Numbered from the stretch's first letter, positions 16,067 to 24,966 are shown. The stretch: 64,000 bases of DNA from Nonomuraea coxensis DSM 45129 (GCF_019397265.1 NZ_CP068985.1:8241001-8305000); one strand, 5' to 3'. The notes: generated by a model not told the origin, from the letters alone. Made by a program: numbers and translations.

Positions 16067-17038
16067 ATGCGTGCGATTCAGGTGGGTTCGTTTGGCGGGC
16101 CGGAGGTGCTGGCCCCTGTCGAGATGCCCGATCCGGAGCCCGGTCCGGGGCAGGTGGTGGTCGGGATGGCGGTGGCGGATGTGATCTTCCTGGACACGCT
16201 GCTGCGTGCCGGGTGGGGGCAGGAGTTCTTTCCTCGGGAGCTGCCGTACGTGCCCGGCGGCGGCGGAGCGGGCGAGGTCCTGGAGGTCGGCGAGGGCGTG
16301 GATCCGGCGTGGGTCGGGCGGCGGGTGGTCGCGCGGACGTCCACGGGGTACGCCGAGCGGGTCGTCGCCGGAATCGAGGAGATTGTGGCGATTCCGGACG
16401 GGCTGGCGTACGAGCCGGCGGCGGCCCTCGTGCACGACGGCGTGACCGCGCTCGGCATGGCCCGGCTGGGCATGCCCGAGGAAGGGGAATGGGTGCTGGT
16501 GTCGGCGGCGGCCGGCGGGGCGGGGTCGCTGCTGGTGCAGCTCGCCGCCGAGGCGGGGGCGCGGGTGGTGGCCGCCGCGTCCAGTGACGACAAGCTGGCG
16601 CTGGCGAAGGAGCTGGGCGCGGAGGCGGGCGTCGACTACACGCGGCCGGACTGGGTCGAACGGGTGCGGGAGCTCACCGGCGGCGGGGTCTCGCTGGCGT
16701 ACGACGGGGCGGGCGGGGCGCTCGGCGCGGAGACCGCGGAAGCCGTGGCCGACGGCGGGCGGTGGGTCACGTACGGGACGGGCGAGGGTTTCACCACGCC
16801 CGACCAGGAGGCGGCGGCGCGGCGGGGCGTACGGCTGCACTTCCCGCTGATGGAGGGGCCGCCCGCGCCGGCGGAGGTGCTCGAACCACTGGAGCTGGCG
16901 CTGCGCCGGGCGGCGGAAGGGCGGTGGCGGCCCGCGATCGGGGCCGTCTACCCCCTGGAGCGGGCCGCCGACGCGCATCGGGCGCTGGCGGCGCGGACGA
17001 CGGTGGGCAAGTCGCTGCTGTCGATCCGCCTCACCTGA
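16067..17038 (+). CDS. Zinc-type alcohol dehydrogenase-like quinone oxidoreductase
   Basis: A 323-aa medium-chain dehydrogenase/reductase of the NADPH:quinone oxidoreductase group. The GroES-like N-terminal domain begins MRAIQVGSFGGPEVL. The Rossmann domain has VLVSAAAGGAGSLLVQLA near residues 145-162, and the end reads VGKSLLS. The catalytic-zinc cysteines of true alcohol dehydrogenases are absent. ATG 16067 is preferred over an in-frame ATG at 16010, which has no family homology. The last 8 bp overlap the convergent DUF1348 gene. Confidence 0.8.
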   Translation: MRAIQVGSFGGPEVLAPVEMPDPEPGPGQVVVGMAVADVIFLDTLLRAGWGQEFFPRELPYVPGGGGAGEVLEVGEGVDPAWVGRRVVARTSTGYAERVVAGIEEIVAIPDGLAYEPAAALVHDGVTALGMARLGMPEEGEWVLVSAAAGGAGSLLVQLAAEAGARVVAAASSDDKLALAKELGAEAGVDYTRPDWVERVRELTGGGVSLAYDGAGGALGAETAEAVADGGRWVTYGTGEGFTTPDQEAAARRGVRLHFPLMEGPPAPAEVLEPLELALRRAAEGRWRPAIGAVYPLERAADAHRALAARTTVGKSLLSIRLT

Positions 17039-17480
17039 GCGGCAGCGGCGGCTCGGGGTCGTGGCGGGGGCCGAAGAGGCGGCGTTCCGACTCCTCGATG
17101 CGTACGTCGTTGATGCTGGCCTCGCGCCGCCGCATCAGCCCGTTCTCGTCGAACTCCCACAGCTCGTTGCCGTAGCTGCGCCACCACTGGCCGGAGGGGT
17201 CGCGGCTCTCGTACTGGAAGCGTACGGCGATGCGGTCCCCGGACACCGCCCACAGATCCTTGCGCAGGGCGTAGTCCAGCTCTCGGTCCCATTTGCGGCG
17301 CAGGAACTCCCTGATCTCGTCGCGGCCCTGGAGGAACTCGTGGCGGTTGCGCCAGACGGAGTCCTCCGTGTACGCGAGGGCGACGCGGTCGGGGTCGCGG
17401 GTGTTCCAGGCGTCCTCGGCGGCCTGGACCTTGATGCGGGCGGTCTCCTCGGTGAAGGGCGGGACGGGTGGGCGGGTCAT
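17031..17480 (-). CDS. DUF1348 (SnoaL-like, NTF2-fold) protein
   Basis: A 149-aa protein with the DUF1348 pattern: KVQAAEDAWNTRDPDRVALA, YTEDSVWRNR, FLRRKWDRELDY and FQYESRD, ending with a REASINDVRIEES block. The family adopts the cone-like NTF2 fold and its members are of uncertain enzymatic role. It is divergent from a TetR gene, with two palindromes between them, so it is the likely target of that repressor. Confidence 0.85.
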   Translation of the reverse strand: MTRPPVPPFTEETARIKVQAAEDAWNTRDPDRVALAYTEDSVWRNRHEFLQGRDEIREFLRRKWDRELDYALRKDLWAVSGDRIAVRFQYESRDPSGQWWRSYGNELWEFDENGLMRRREASINDVRIEESERRLFGPRHDPEPPLPLR

Positions 17481-17505
17481 GGGGCCTCCTTGGTGAAGGT
17501 GAGCG

Positions 17506-17521
17506 GAGAACGAGCGTTCTC
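17506..17521. promoter_or_regulatory. TetR operator candidate, site 1
   Basis: gagaacgagcgttctc is a 16-bp near-perfect palindrome, 26 bp centre-to-centre from an almost identical site at 17532. It lies directly upstream of the DUF1348 gene. Confidence 0.7.
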
Positions 17522-17531
17522 CCGTATCCTA

Positions 17532-17547
17532 GAGAACGCTCGTTCTC
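17532..17547. promoter_or_regulatory. TetR operator candidate, site 2
   Basis: gagaacgctcgttctc is a palindrome with 7-bp arms, 18 bp upstream of the TetR start. The two sites between divergent genes are typical of autoregulated TetR control. Confidence 0.7.
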
Positions 17548-17565
17548 CGAAGCAAGGAGGTGGTC

Positions 17566-18123
17566 ATGGAGCACGCGGAGCGCGTTCTCGGCGCGGCTGG
17601 GGACCTGTTCTACCGACGTGGCGTGCGGGCCGTCGGCATGGACGAGGTCCGGGCCGCCTCCGGCGTGTCGCTGAAGCGGCTCTACCAGTGCTATCCGTCG
17701 AAGGAGGCGCTGGTGGTGGCGTACCTGGAGCGGCGGGACGAGCGCTGGATGTCGTCGCTCACCGGCTATGTGGCCGATCGGCCTGACCCGATTCCGGCGG
17801 TGTTCGAGTGGCTGGAGCGGTGGTTCGGGGAGGACGGCTTCCGTGGGTGCGGGTTCGTCAACGCCTATGGTGAGCTGGGCGCGGACTCGGCGGCCGTACG
17901 GGATGTGGTGCGGCGGCACAAGGAGCGGCTGCGCGCGTACCTGCGCGGACTTGCCGAAGAGGCGGGGGCGGCGGATGCCGGGCTGCTGGCCGAGCAGCTT
18001 CTCGTGTTGATCGACGGGGCCACGGCGGTCGCCATGGTGAGTCCACGCGAGGCGGCGGCCGCGGCGGCCCGCGCGGCGGGACTGGCCGCCGCCGCGCTCA
18101 CGGCATCGGACGAATCCGCCTGA
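17566..18123 (+). CDS. TetR-family repressor
   Basis: A 185-aa regulator. The helix-turn-helix covers about residues 15-50 (AAGDLFYRRGVRAVGMDEVRA, then SLKRLYQCYPSKEALV). The C-terminal ligand domain has a short VFEWLERWFGEDGFRGCGFVN block found in one common TetR group. Start ATG 17566 has AAGGAGG at ideal spacing. It probably represses itself and the divergent DUF1348 gene through the palindromes at 17506 and 17532. Confidence 0.85.
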   Translation: MEHAERVLGAAGDLFYRRGVRAVGMDEVRAASGVSLKRLYQCYPSKEALVVAYLERRDERWMSSLTGYVADRPDPIPAVFEWLERWFGEDGFRGCGFVNAYGELGADSAAVRDVVRRHKERLRAYLRGLAEEAGAADAGLLAEQLLVLIDGATAVAMVSPREAAAAAARAAGLAAAALTASDESA

Positions 18124-18164
18124 AGGCGGCAGCTAGCGCGGCGGTCGTGCGAGAATCCCCGTTC

Positions 18165-18794
18165 ATGGCCGTCATCCACCACACAAGCCTCAAACCCACC
18201 AAACTCGAACTGCTCACCGCCTGGCTGCCCACCCGCCCCTGGTACCAGGGTGGCGGTGGTGTGCCGGAACTGGCCAAGGCCGGCGGGTTCCGGCTGGACG
18301 ACCCGCAGGGCGAGGTCGGGATCGAGTTCATGGCGGTCGCCGACGTCTCGGGCGTGCGCCCGGCCGCCTATCTGGTGCCGCTCACCTACCGAGGCGCGCC
18401 GCTGGACGGGGCGGAGCACGCACTGGTCGGCACCATGGAGCACGGGGTGCTGGGGCGGCGATGGGCGTACGACGGCTGCCACGACCCGGTCCTGCTCGCC
18501 CAGCTCGCGGCCCTGATCGAGGGACGGGTCCAGGCCCAGGACCAGAACGTCACCGACACCGTCGACCGGGAGGTCAGCCGTGCCTTCAACGGCGACGTCC
18601 TTCCTCGCTTCTCGACGGCCGTGGACGACCACGAGGGCACCGAGCTGAAGGCGGCGGAGGGCTTGGTCCTGCGGCTGCAGCGGGTGCTGGGGCCGGCCGA
18701 CGTCCCCGAGGGGGCGATCGGGCACGTCGCCGGCGCCTGGACCCTGCCGGACGGCGTCCGGGAGCACGGACTGTTCGCCGTCCTGACCCGCTAG
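18165..18794 (+). CDS. Maltokinase N-terminal cap-like protein
   Basis: A 209-aa protein that resembles only the N-terminal cap of actinobacterial maltokinase (Mak), without the kinase domain. Motifs: MAVIHHTSLKPTKLELL, TRPWYQGGGG, FRLDDPQGEVGIEF, VPLTYRGAPLDGAEHALVGT and EHGVLGRRW. Such stand-alone caps are frequent in actinomycetes and are sometimes labelled 1,4-alpha-glucan branching protein; their activity is not established. Start ATG 18165. It is convergent with the molybdopterin subunit gene (4-bp overlap). Confidence 0.8.
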   Translation: MAVIHHTSLKPTKLELLTAWLPTRPWYQGGGGVPELAKAGGFRLDDPQGEVGIEFMAVADVSGVRPAAYLVPLTYRGAPLDGAEHALVGTMEHGVLGRRWAYDGCHDPVLLAQLAALIEGRVQAQDQNVTDTVDREVSRAFNGDVLPRFSTAVDDHEGTELKAAEGLVLRLQRVLGPADVPEGAIGHVAGAWTLPDGVREHGLFAVLTR

Positions 18795-20986
18795 CTCGGC
18801 AACACCTTGTCGAGGGTGATCGGCAGGTCGAGGACGCGCACACCCGTGGCGTGGCGGACGGCGTTCGCGACCGCCGCCGCCACCCCCGTGATGCCGACCT
18901 CCCCGATCCCGACCAGCCCCAGCGGCATCGTCGGGTCCGGCTCGTCCAGGTAGTGGACGTCGATGCGAGGAACGTCGGCGTGCACGGGCACGTGGTAGTC
19001 GGCGAGGCTCGGGTTCATGATCCGGCCGGTGCGCGGATCGACCAGCGTCTCCTCCGACAGCGCCATCCCGAGCCCCATGACGATCCCGCCCCGGAGCTGG
19101 CTGGCCGCCGTCTTGGCGTTGACGATCCGGCCCACGTCGAACACGCCGAGCCAGCGCGAGACCCGGATCTCGCCGGTGTCCCGGTCCACCCGCACCTCGC
19201 AGAAGTGCACCCCGCAGGCCGCCTTCACGAGCCGCCGCCGCTCCAGCAGCGTCCGCACCATGAACACGGGCATGTTGGCCTTCACCTCGACGGTGACGTG
19301 GTCGCGGCCGGCGCGGGCCAGGATCTCCGCGTACGTTCCAGGAGCGCCCCGGCCCAGCCGCCGCACGGTCCGCTTCAGCTTGTCGCACGCGGCCACGACC
19401 CCGGCCGCGATGCTGGCCGTCTGAGTCGAGCCGGCCGCGCCGGGCGCGCCGGGGAGCGTGGAGTCGCCGTACTCGACGCGCACCGACTCCAGGGGCACCC
19501 CCAGCTCGTCGGCGGCGATCTGGGCCTGGACGGTCGCCGCCCCCATCCCCATCTCCTGCAGCCCGCAGCGCACCACGACCCGGCCGTCCGCGCCGAGGCG
19601 TACGCTCACGTTCGCGGGCAGCACGAACGCCGGATGGTAGGCCGTCGCGACGCCCATGCCGACCAGCCAGCGCCCGTCCCGCATGGCTCCGGCGCGCGGG
19701 TCGCGGTCGCGCCAGCCGAAGCGTTCGGCCCCGAGCGCGTACGCCTCCCGCAGCAGCCGCCGGGAGAACCGCTTGCCGTCCACCGGGTTGCGTTCGGGCT
19801 CGTTGCGCAGCCGCAGCTCGACGGGGTCGAGGCCGAGCTCCCAGGCCAGCTCGTCCATGGCGGACTCGACGGCGAAGGTGCCGATGGCCTCGCCGGGGGC
19901 GCGCATGGGGGTGTTCGCGAGCAGGTCGAGCTGGACGAGGTGCTGGCGCAGGCGGATGTTGGGGGCGGCGTAGAGGTGGCGGGTGGCGGCGGTGACGGGC
20001 TCGGGCATGCCGCCGATCCGCCCGGTCCTGGAGACGCTGGTGTGGACGATCGCGGTCAGCCGCCCGTCGGTGTCCGCGCCGAGCGCGACCCGCTGCGTGC
20101 TGGGGGTGCGCCCGCCGACCGTGTGGTAGACGGCGGCGCGGCTGAGCGCGAGGCGTACGGGACGATCGACCGCGCGCGCGGCCAGCACGGCGAGCAGCGT
20201 CCCCGCCCACACCATGGCCTTGCCGCCGAACCCGCCGCCCACGTACGGCGACAGCACCCGGACGCTCCGCTCCGGCACCCCGAACCGCGCCGCCAGGTGC
20301 CCGCGCAGCCAGGCGATGTTCTGGGTGCCCTCGTGCACGGTGAGCAGGTCGCCGTCCCAGACGGCGGTCGTGGCGTGCGGCTCCAGGGCGTTGTGGTGGT
20401 AGGGCGGCGTGGTGAAGCGCAGGTCCACCGCGACCGGCGCGGCCTTCAGCGCCGCCTCGGCGTCGCCCTTGTCGGCCTCGCTCTCCTGCAGCAGGTTGCC
20501 CTTCTGCGGCACGGCGTTCGGCTCCTCGGCGGCGAAGTCGAGCACGGCGGGCAGTTCCTGGTAGGCCGGCCGGACGAGGGCGGCGGCGTGCCGGGCGGTC
20601 TCCGGGGTCTCGGCGACGACGACGGCGACCGGCTGGCCGTTCCAGTGCACCTCGTCCGTCGCCAGGTAGTTGACGGACGTGGCCGAGACGATCGTGCTGA
20701 GGTCGAGCGGGCTGAACTTCGGCGGCGGCTTCATGGCCGGGGCGTTCTCGTGGGTGAGGACGTCGATCACGCCGGGCACGGCTCTGGCCGCCGCCGTGTC
20801 GATGGCGGTGATCCGGCCGCGGGCGACGGCGGCGTGGACGAGGGCGGCGTGGGCCAGGTCGGGGTAGTGGTGCTCGGCGGCGAAGCGGGCCTCGCCGGTG
20901 ACCTTGGCCCGGCCGTCCACCCGGTCGACGGGCTTGCCGACGTAGGTGGCCGTGGTGGTGGCGCGCTCGGTCTCGGTCGTGGTCAT
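18791..20986 (-). CDS. paoC: Aldehyde/xanthine oxidoreductase, molybdenum-binding subunit (PaoC-like)
   Basis: A 731-aa Moco subunit. ATG 20986 follows GGAGGGG and overlaps the upstream stop as ATGA. Motifs in order: GKPVDRVDGRAKVTGEARFA at the N-terminus, TTPPYHHNALEPHATTAVW, SPYVGGGFGGKA, MRAPGEAIGTFAVESAMDEL, then the C-terminal GIGEVGITGVAAAVANAV with the putative catalytic Glu. The split small/FAD/Mo arrangement and sequence style match the PaoABC (YagTSR) aldehyde oxidoreductase group. It completes a three-gene operon (22472 to 18791) opposite a TetR gene. Confidence 0.85.
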   Translation of the reverse strand: MTTTETERATTTATYVGKPVDRVDGRAKVTGEARFAAEHHYPDLAHAALVHAAVARGRITAIDTAAARAVPGVIDVLTHENAPAMKPPPKFSPLDLSTIVSATSVNYLATDEVHWNGQPVAVVVAETPETARHAAALVRPAYQELPAVLDFAAEEPNAVPQKGNLLQESEADKGDAEAALKAAPVAVDLRFTTPPYHHNALEPHATTAVWDGDLLTVHEGTQNIAWLRGHLAARFGVPERSVRVLSPYVGGGFGGKAMVWAGTLLAVLAARAVDRPVRLALSRAAVYHTVGGRTPSTQRVALGADTDGRLTAIVHTSVSRTGRIGGMPEPVTAATRHLYAAPNIRLRQHLVQLDLLANTPMRAPGEAIGTFAVESAMDELAWELGLDPVELRLRNEPERNPVDGKRFSRRLLREAYALGAERFGWRDRDPRAGAMRDGRWLVGMGVATAYHPAFVLPANVSVRLGADGRVVVRCGLQEMGMGAATVQAQIAADELGVPLESVRVEYGDSTLPGAPGAAGSTQTASIAAGVVAACDKLKRTVRRLGRGAPGTYAEILARAGRDHVTVEVKANMPVFMVRTLLERRRLVKAACGVHFCEVRVDRDTGEIRVSRWLGVFDVGRIVNAKTAASQLRGGIVMGLGMALSEETLVDPRTGRIMNPSLADYHVPVHADVPRIDVHYLDEPDPTMPLGLVGIGEVGITGVAAAVANAVRHATGVRVLDLPITLDKVLPS

Positions 20987-22011
20987 GCGGTCCCCTCCTC
21001 GTCGGTCAGGTCGCGCGGCGTCCCGGCGATCCCCTCCCCCAGGTCGCGCAGCGTGGCCGCGACGGTGGCGCGGGCGAGCCCGGTCTTGAACGCGTTGCCG
21101 GGCCGTACCTCGGCGGGCGCCAGCTCGGCCTCGGCGGCCCGCCGGTACGCCTCCTCGCTGGCCGGCCCGCCGAGCAGCAGCCGCTCGGCCTCCCTGGCCC
21201 GCCAGGGCGTGGTGGCCACGCCGCCCAGCGCCAGGCGCACGTCGACGACGGTCCCGTCCCTGACCTCCAGCGCGGCGGCCACGGAGACGAGCGCGAACGC
21301 GTACGACGCCCGGTCGCGCACCTTGCGGTAGCGGGAGCGGGCGGCGACCGGGACGGCCGGCAGCTCGACGGCCGTGATCAGCTCGTCGGCGGCCAGGGCG
21401 GTCTCGACGTGCGGGGTGTCGCCGGGCGGCAGGTGGAACTCGGCGATCGGGATCCGCCGGACGCCGCGCACGCTGCGGGCCTCCACGACGGCGTCGAGCG
21501 CGGCGAGCGCGACGCACATGTCCGACGGGTGGGTGGCGATGCAGCTCCCGCTGCCGCCGAGGACGGCGTGGGAGCGGTTGAAGCCGCCGATCGCGTCGCA
21601 GCCGGCTCCCGGCTCGCGTTTGTTGCAGGCCGACTCGCGGTCGTAGAAGTAGGGGCACCGGGTGCGTTGCAGCAGGTTGCCGCCCACGGTGGCCATGTTG
21701 CGGAGCTGCGCGGACGCGCCCGCCAGGATGGCCTGGGCGAGCATCGGGTAGCGGGCGGCGACGCGGCGGTCGGCGGCGAGGGCGCTGTTGCGGACGAGGG
21801 CGCCGACGCGCAGGCCGCCGCCGGGCAGGTCGTGCACCTCGTCGAGGGGCAGCGCGGTGAGGTCCACGACGGTGGCGGGTCGCTCGATGCCCTCGCGCAT
21901 GAGGTCCACCAGGTTGGTGCCGCCGCCGAGGAAGCGGGCGCCGGGGTCGGCGGCCACCGCGAGCACGGCCTCGTCCACGTCGGCGGGTTTGAGGTAGGCG
22001 AAGGGTCTCAT
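20983..22011 (-). CDS. paoB: Aldehyde oxidoreductase FAD-binding subunit with extra [4Fe-4S] motif (PaoB-like)
   Basis: A 342-aa FAD_binding_5 protein. FAD motifs: FLGGGTNLVDLMREG near residues 31-45, and RNMATVGGNLLQRTRC near 105-120. The segment with CPYFYD, ACNKREPGAGCDAIGG and CIATHPSDM carries cysteines like those that bind an additional [4Fe-4S] cluster in PaoB/YagS. It is coupled at both ends by ATGA overlaps. It passes electrons between the small Fe-S subunit and the acceptor. Confidence 0.85.
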   Translation of the reverse strand: MRPFAYLKPADVDEAVLAVAADPGARFLGGGTNLVDLMREGIERPATVVDLTALPLDEVHDLPGGGLRVGALVRNSALAADRRVAARYPMLAQAILAGASAQLRNMATVGGNLLQRTRCPYFYDRESACNKREPGAGCDAIGGFNRSHAVLGGSGSCIATHPSDMCVALAALDAVVEARSVRGVRRIPIAEFHLPPGDTPHVETALAADELITAVELPAVPVAARSRYRKVRDRASYAFALVSVAAALEVRDGTVVDVRLALGGVATTPWRAREAERLLLGGPASEEAYRRAAEAELAPAEVRPGNAFKTGLARATVAATLRDLGEGIAGTPRDLTDEEGTA

Positions 22012-22472
22012 CGGGTCACGTCCTTGATCGCGTCCACGATGCCGTTGTAGGCGCCGCAGCGGCACAGGTTGCCGCTCATGCGCTCCCTGATCTCGGTCTC
22101 GTCGAGCGCGGCGGGGGCCGCGCCGGTGGCGGCGTGCTCGGCCAGCATGCCGATGGCCGAGCAGATCTGGCCGGGGGTGCAGTAGCCGCACTGGAGCCCG
22201 TCGTGGCGGACGAACGCCTCCTGGAGGGGGTGCGGGGTCACCCCCTCGATCGTGGTGATCTCCTTGCCGTCGTACTGGACGGCGAGGGCCAGGCAGGAGT
22301 TGATCCGCGTGCCGTCGGCGAGGACCGTGCACGCGCCGCACGCGCCCTGGTCGCAGCCCTTCTTCACCCCGGTGAGGCCCAGCCGGTCGCGCAGCAGGTC
22401 GGCGAGGCTCACCCAGGGCTCGACGTCGAGCTTCTCCTCGGCGCCGTTCACCCGCATCCGTATCTCGGTCAC
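22008..22472 (-). CDS. paoA: Aldehyde oxidoreductase 2Fe-2S subunit (PaoA-like)
   Basis: A 154-aa protein. The N-terminal plant-type ferredoxin motif is KGCDQGACGACTVL with a later NSC. The C-terminal domain carries CGYCTPGQ and GNLCRCGAY, so all eight cysteines for two [2Fe-2S] clusters are present. Start GTG 22472 is chosen to give the usual length; ATG 22457 is possible. Unlike E. coli PaoA it has no Tat signal, so the complex should be cytoplasmic. First gene of the operon, with an AT-rich operator-like region upstream. Confidence 0.85.
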   Translation of the reverse strand: MTEIRMRVNGAEEKLDVEPWVSLADLLRDRLGLTGVKKGCDQGACGACTVLADGTRINSCLALAVQYDGKEITTIEGVTPHPLQEAFVRHDGLQCGYCTPGQICSAIGMLAEHAATGAAPAALDETEIRERMSGNLCRCGAYNGIVDAIKDVTR

Positions 22473-22500
22473 GACGGGGACGCTAACAGAACGGTGTCCA

Positions 22501-22528
22501 CTTAACAAGAGAACGTTGTTCTTTTAAG
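22501..22528. promoter_or_regulatory. Imperfect palindrome between the pao operon and its TetR gene
   Basis: The arms cttaa and ttaag enclose a centre aacgtt; 20 of 28 positions are symmetric. It is a distinctly AT-rich patch between divergent genes and is the likely operator and promoter of both. Confidence 0.5.
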
Positions 22529-22552
22529 TGCCGCCAGTATGCTGGCAGCGAC

Positions 22553-23209
22553 ATGACGCGATCGGCATTCCTCCGGGCCAGGCGGCCTGAGCACAAGGAG
22601 CAGCGGCGGCAGGCGATCCTCGACGCCGCCCGCGAGCTCGCCGCCGCCTCCGGTGTGCGTACGGTCAGTCTGGGGGCGGTCGCGGAGGCGGTGGGACTGG
22701 CGAAGTCCAACATCGTGCGTTATTTCGGCACCCGTGAGGAGATCTACCTCCAGCTCGCCGCCGAGGAATGGCTCGCCTGGTCGGCGGCGGTCACCGAGCG
22801 CCTCCCGGAGACGGCGGACCCGGACGCCGTCGTGACGACGCTGGCCGAGACGCTCGCCGCCCGCCCCCTCTTCTGCGACCTGCTCGGCAACACCTCCACC
22901 AGCCTGGAGCACAACGTCTCCGTCGCGGCCGCGCACGCCTTCAAGCGCACCGTGGTCCGCACCGTGGGCGAGCTGGGGGCCAGGATCGCGCCCGCGGCCG
23001 GCCTCACCCCGGCCGAAGGGCTTGAACTCGCCGCGTCCGCCGCGGGCCTGGCCGGCATGCTCTACCCCGCCGCCAACCCCTCCCCCGTCCTGGCCCAGGT
23101 CTACGCCCAGGACCCCGAGCTGGCCGCCTCGTGCCCGCCGTTCGTGCCGACGCTCGTGCGCGGGCTGCGCGCCATCGCGGCCGGGCTGCCCACCCTGCGG
23201 GAGAGCTGA
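22553..23209 (+). CDS. TetR-family regulator of the pao-like operon
   Basis: A 218-aa regulator. The helix-turn-helix lies near residues 20-65 (RRQAILDAARELAAASGVRT, then GLAKSNIVRYFGTREEIYL). A C-terminal TetR ligand domain follows. It is divergent from the aldehyde oxidoreductase operon, 80 bp from its start, with a palindrome between. Control of that operon is inferred from position only. Confidence 0.85.
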   Translation: MTRSAFLRARRPEHKEQRRQAILDAARELAAASGVRTVSLGAVAEAVGLAKSNIVRYFGTREEIYLQLAAEEWLAWSAAVTERLPETADPDAVVTTLAETLAARPLFCDLLGNTSTSLEHNVSVAAAHAFKRTVVRTVGELGARIAPAAGLTPAEGLELAASAAGLAGMLYPAANPSPVLAQVYAQDPELAASCPPFVPTLVRGLRAIAAGLPTLRES

Positions 23210-23290
23210 AAGTTTCAGCGGCGTCCAGCGCATACGCCGCCGCGGCGGCCGATTGCTGTACATGAGGGCGGTTTCCCAGCACGGTGTGCC

Positions 23291-23300
23291 TAACCGGTTA
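23291..23300. promoter_or_regulatory. taaccggtta palindrome upstream of the GH5 gene
   Basis: A perfect 10-bp palindrome lies 20 bp before the GH5 start. The core aaccggtt recurs at 23630-23637 inside the gene, and accggttaac occurs at 38179-38188 before a LacI-family gene. It could be a LacI-type operator. Confidence 0.4.
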
Positions 23301-23320
23301 ACACTGGAGAAGGGACCCCC

Positions 23321-24931
23321 ATGAGGAAACCCATCGGGCTCGTGGCGGCGGCGTTCCTGTCGCTCCTCGTCTCGATGCTCGCCGTCCCCGCCCCCGCGCA
23401 CGCCGCGGTCGGGCTGCGGGTCAGCGGCACCAAGATCGTGGAAGCCAACGGGAACGCGTTCGTGATGCGCGGCGTCAGCCACGCGCACACGTGGTACACG
23501 AGCCAGACGAGCGCCTTCGCCGACATCAAGGCGCTCAAGGCCAACACCGTCCGCGTGGTGCTGAGCGGCGGCCGGTGGACGCCGAACTCGGCCTCCGACG
23601 TGGCCAACGTCGTCTCGCTGTGCAGGCAGAACCGGTTAATATGCGTGCTCGAAAACCATGACACCACGGGCTACGGCGAGCAGAGCGGCGCGTACACGCT
23701 GGACCAGGCCGTCACCTACTGGAACAGCGTGAAGAGCGCGCTCACCGGCACCGAGGACTTCATCATCATCAACATCGGCAACGAGCCGTACGGCAACAAC
23801 AACGTCTCCGGCTGGACCAGCGCCACCTCCTCGGCCATCACCCGCATGCGCAGCCTCGGCTTCCAGCACCTGCTCGTCGTGGACGCGCCCAACTGGGGCC
23901 AGGACTGGCAGTTCACCATGCGGGACAACGCCGCCACCGTGGCCGCCGCCGACCCGCAGCACAACACCGTCTTCGCCATCCACATGTACGGCGTCTTCGA
24001 CACCGCCGCCGAGATCACCGCCTACCTCGACGCCTTCCAGAGCGCGGGCCTGCCGCTGATCATCGGCGAGTTCGGCTTCAACCACTCCGACGGCGACCCC
24101 GACGAGGACACCATCATGGCCCAGGCCCAGCAGCGGGCCCTCGGCTACATCGGCTGGTCGTGGAGCGGCAACGGCGGCGGCGTCGAGTACCTCGACATGG
24201 TCACCGACTTCAACCCCGCCCAGCTCACCTCCTGGGGCCAGCGCATCTTCAACGGCGCGAACGGCATCGTCGCCACCTCGCGCGAGGCCACGTTCTTCAG
24301 CGGCGGCGGCACCGACACGACCCCGCCGACCACGCCGGGCACCCCGTCGGCCGCGAACGTCACCTCCTCCGGCGCCACCCTGTCCTGGACGGCCTCCACC
24401 GACACCGGCGGCTCGGGCGTCGCGGGCTACGACGTCTACCGCGAGCAGGGCGCGAACGACACGCTGCTCGGGGCGTCGGCGACCAACTCGATCACGCTGA
24501 CCGGGCTGTCGGCCGCCACCCAGTACCAGGTGTACGTACGCGCCCGCGACGTCGCCGGCAACACCTCCGCGAGCTCCGCGACGACCACGTTCACCACCCT
24601 GTCCGGCGGCGGACCGGGCGGCGGCTGCACGGCGGCCGGGACGGTGCAGAGCCAGTGGGGCGGCGGCTACGTGGTGCAGCCGGTCACGGTCACCAACACC
24701 GGTACCTCCGCCACCTCAAGCTGGACGGTCACCTTCACCCTGCCCGCCGGCCACACCCTCGCCGGGTCGTGGAACGCCACGGTGAGCGTCAGCGGCCAGA
24801 CGGTCACCGCCAAGAACGCGGGCTACAACGGCAACCTGGCCCCGAACGGCTCGGCCGGCTTCGGCTTCCAGGTGGCCCGTCCGGGTGGCGACACCGCGAC
24901 GGTCTCCTCCTACACCTGCGCCGCCTCCTGA
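23321..24931 (+). CDS. Secreted GH5 glycoside hydrolase (mannanase-like) with FnIII and CBM2
   Basis: A 536-aa exoenzyme. It has a signal peptide of about 28 residues ending APAHA, then a GH5 catalytic domain at about 30-325 with acid/base E155 in NIGNEPYG and nucleophile E250 in IIGEFGF. The HMYGVF and GWSWSGNG motifs fit subfamily GH5_8 beta-mannanases. A fibronectin type III domain follows at about 336-425, a Gly/Pro linker, and a C-terminal CBM2 (about 437-536) framed by two cysteines with conserved tryptophans. Start ATG 23321 follows GGAGAAGGGA. A palindrome at 23291 suggests sugar-responsive control. The probable role is mannan or other plant polysaccharide hydrolysis outside the cell. 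Confidence 0.85.
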   Translation: MRKPIGLVAAAFLSLLVSMLAVPAPAHAAVGLRVSGTKIVEANGNAFVMRGVSHAHTWYTSQTSAFADIKALKANTVRVVLSGGRWTPNSASDVANVVSLCRQNRLICVLENHDTTGYGEQSGAYTLDQAVTYWNSVKSALTGTEDFIIINIGNEPYGNNNVSGWTSATSSAITRMRSLGFQHLLVVDAPNWGQDWQFTMRDNAATVAAADPQHNTVFAIHMYGVFDTAAEITAYLDAFQSAGLPLIIGEFGFNHSDGDPDEDTIMAQAQQRALGYIGWSWSGNGGGVEYLDMVTDFNPAQLTSWGQRIFNGANGIVATSREATFFSGGGTDTTPPTTPGTPSAANVTSSGATLSWTASTDTGGSGVAGYDVYREQGANDTLLGASATNSITLTGLSAATQYQVYVRARDVAGNTSASSATTTFTTLSGGGPGGGCTAAGTVQSQWGGGYVVQPVTVTNTGTSATSSWTVTFTLPAGHTLAGSWNATVSVSGQTVTAKNAGYNGNLAPNGSAGFGFQVARPGGDTATVSSYTCAAS

Positions 24932-24938
24932 CGCGCGG

Positions 24939-24966
24939 AGGGCCCGGTCCCCGCCGACCGGGCCCT
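24939..24966. terminator. Bidirectional terminator hairpin
   Basis: Perfect 11-bp arms (agggcccggtc and its complement) with a 6-base loop lie between the convergent GH5 and sensor-kinase genes. Confidence 0.75.

Noticed and set aside
18461..21331. A 956-codon open frame on the + strand
   Set aside because: It lies opposite the pao-like operon, has low-complexity Arg/Gly/Pro composition and no domain; it is a GC-rich antisense shadow.
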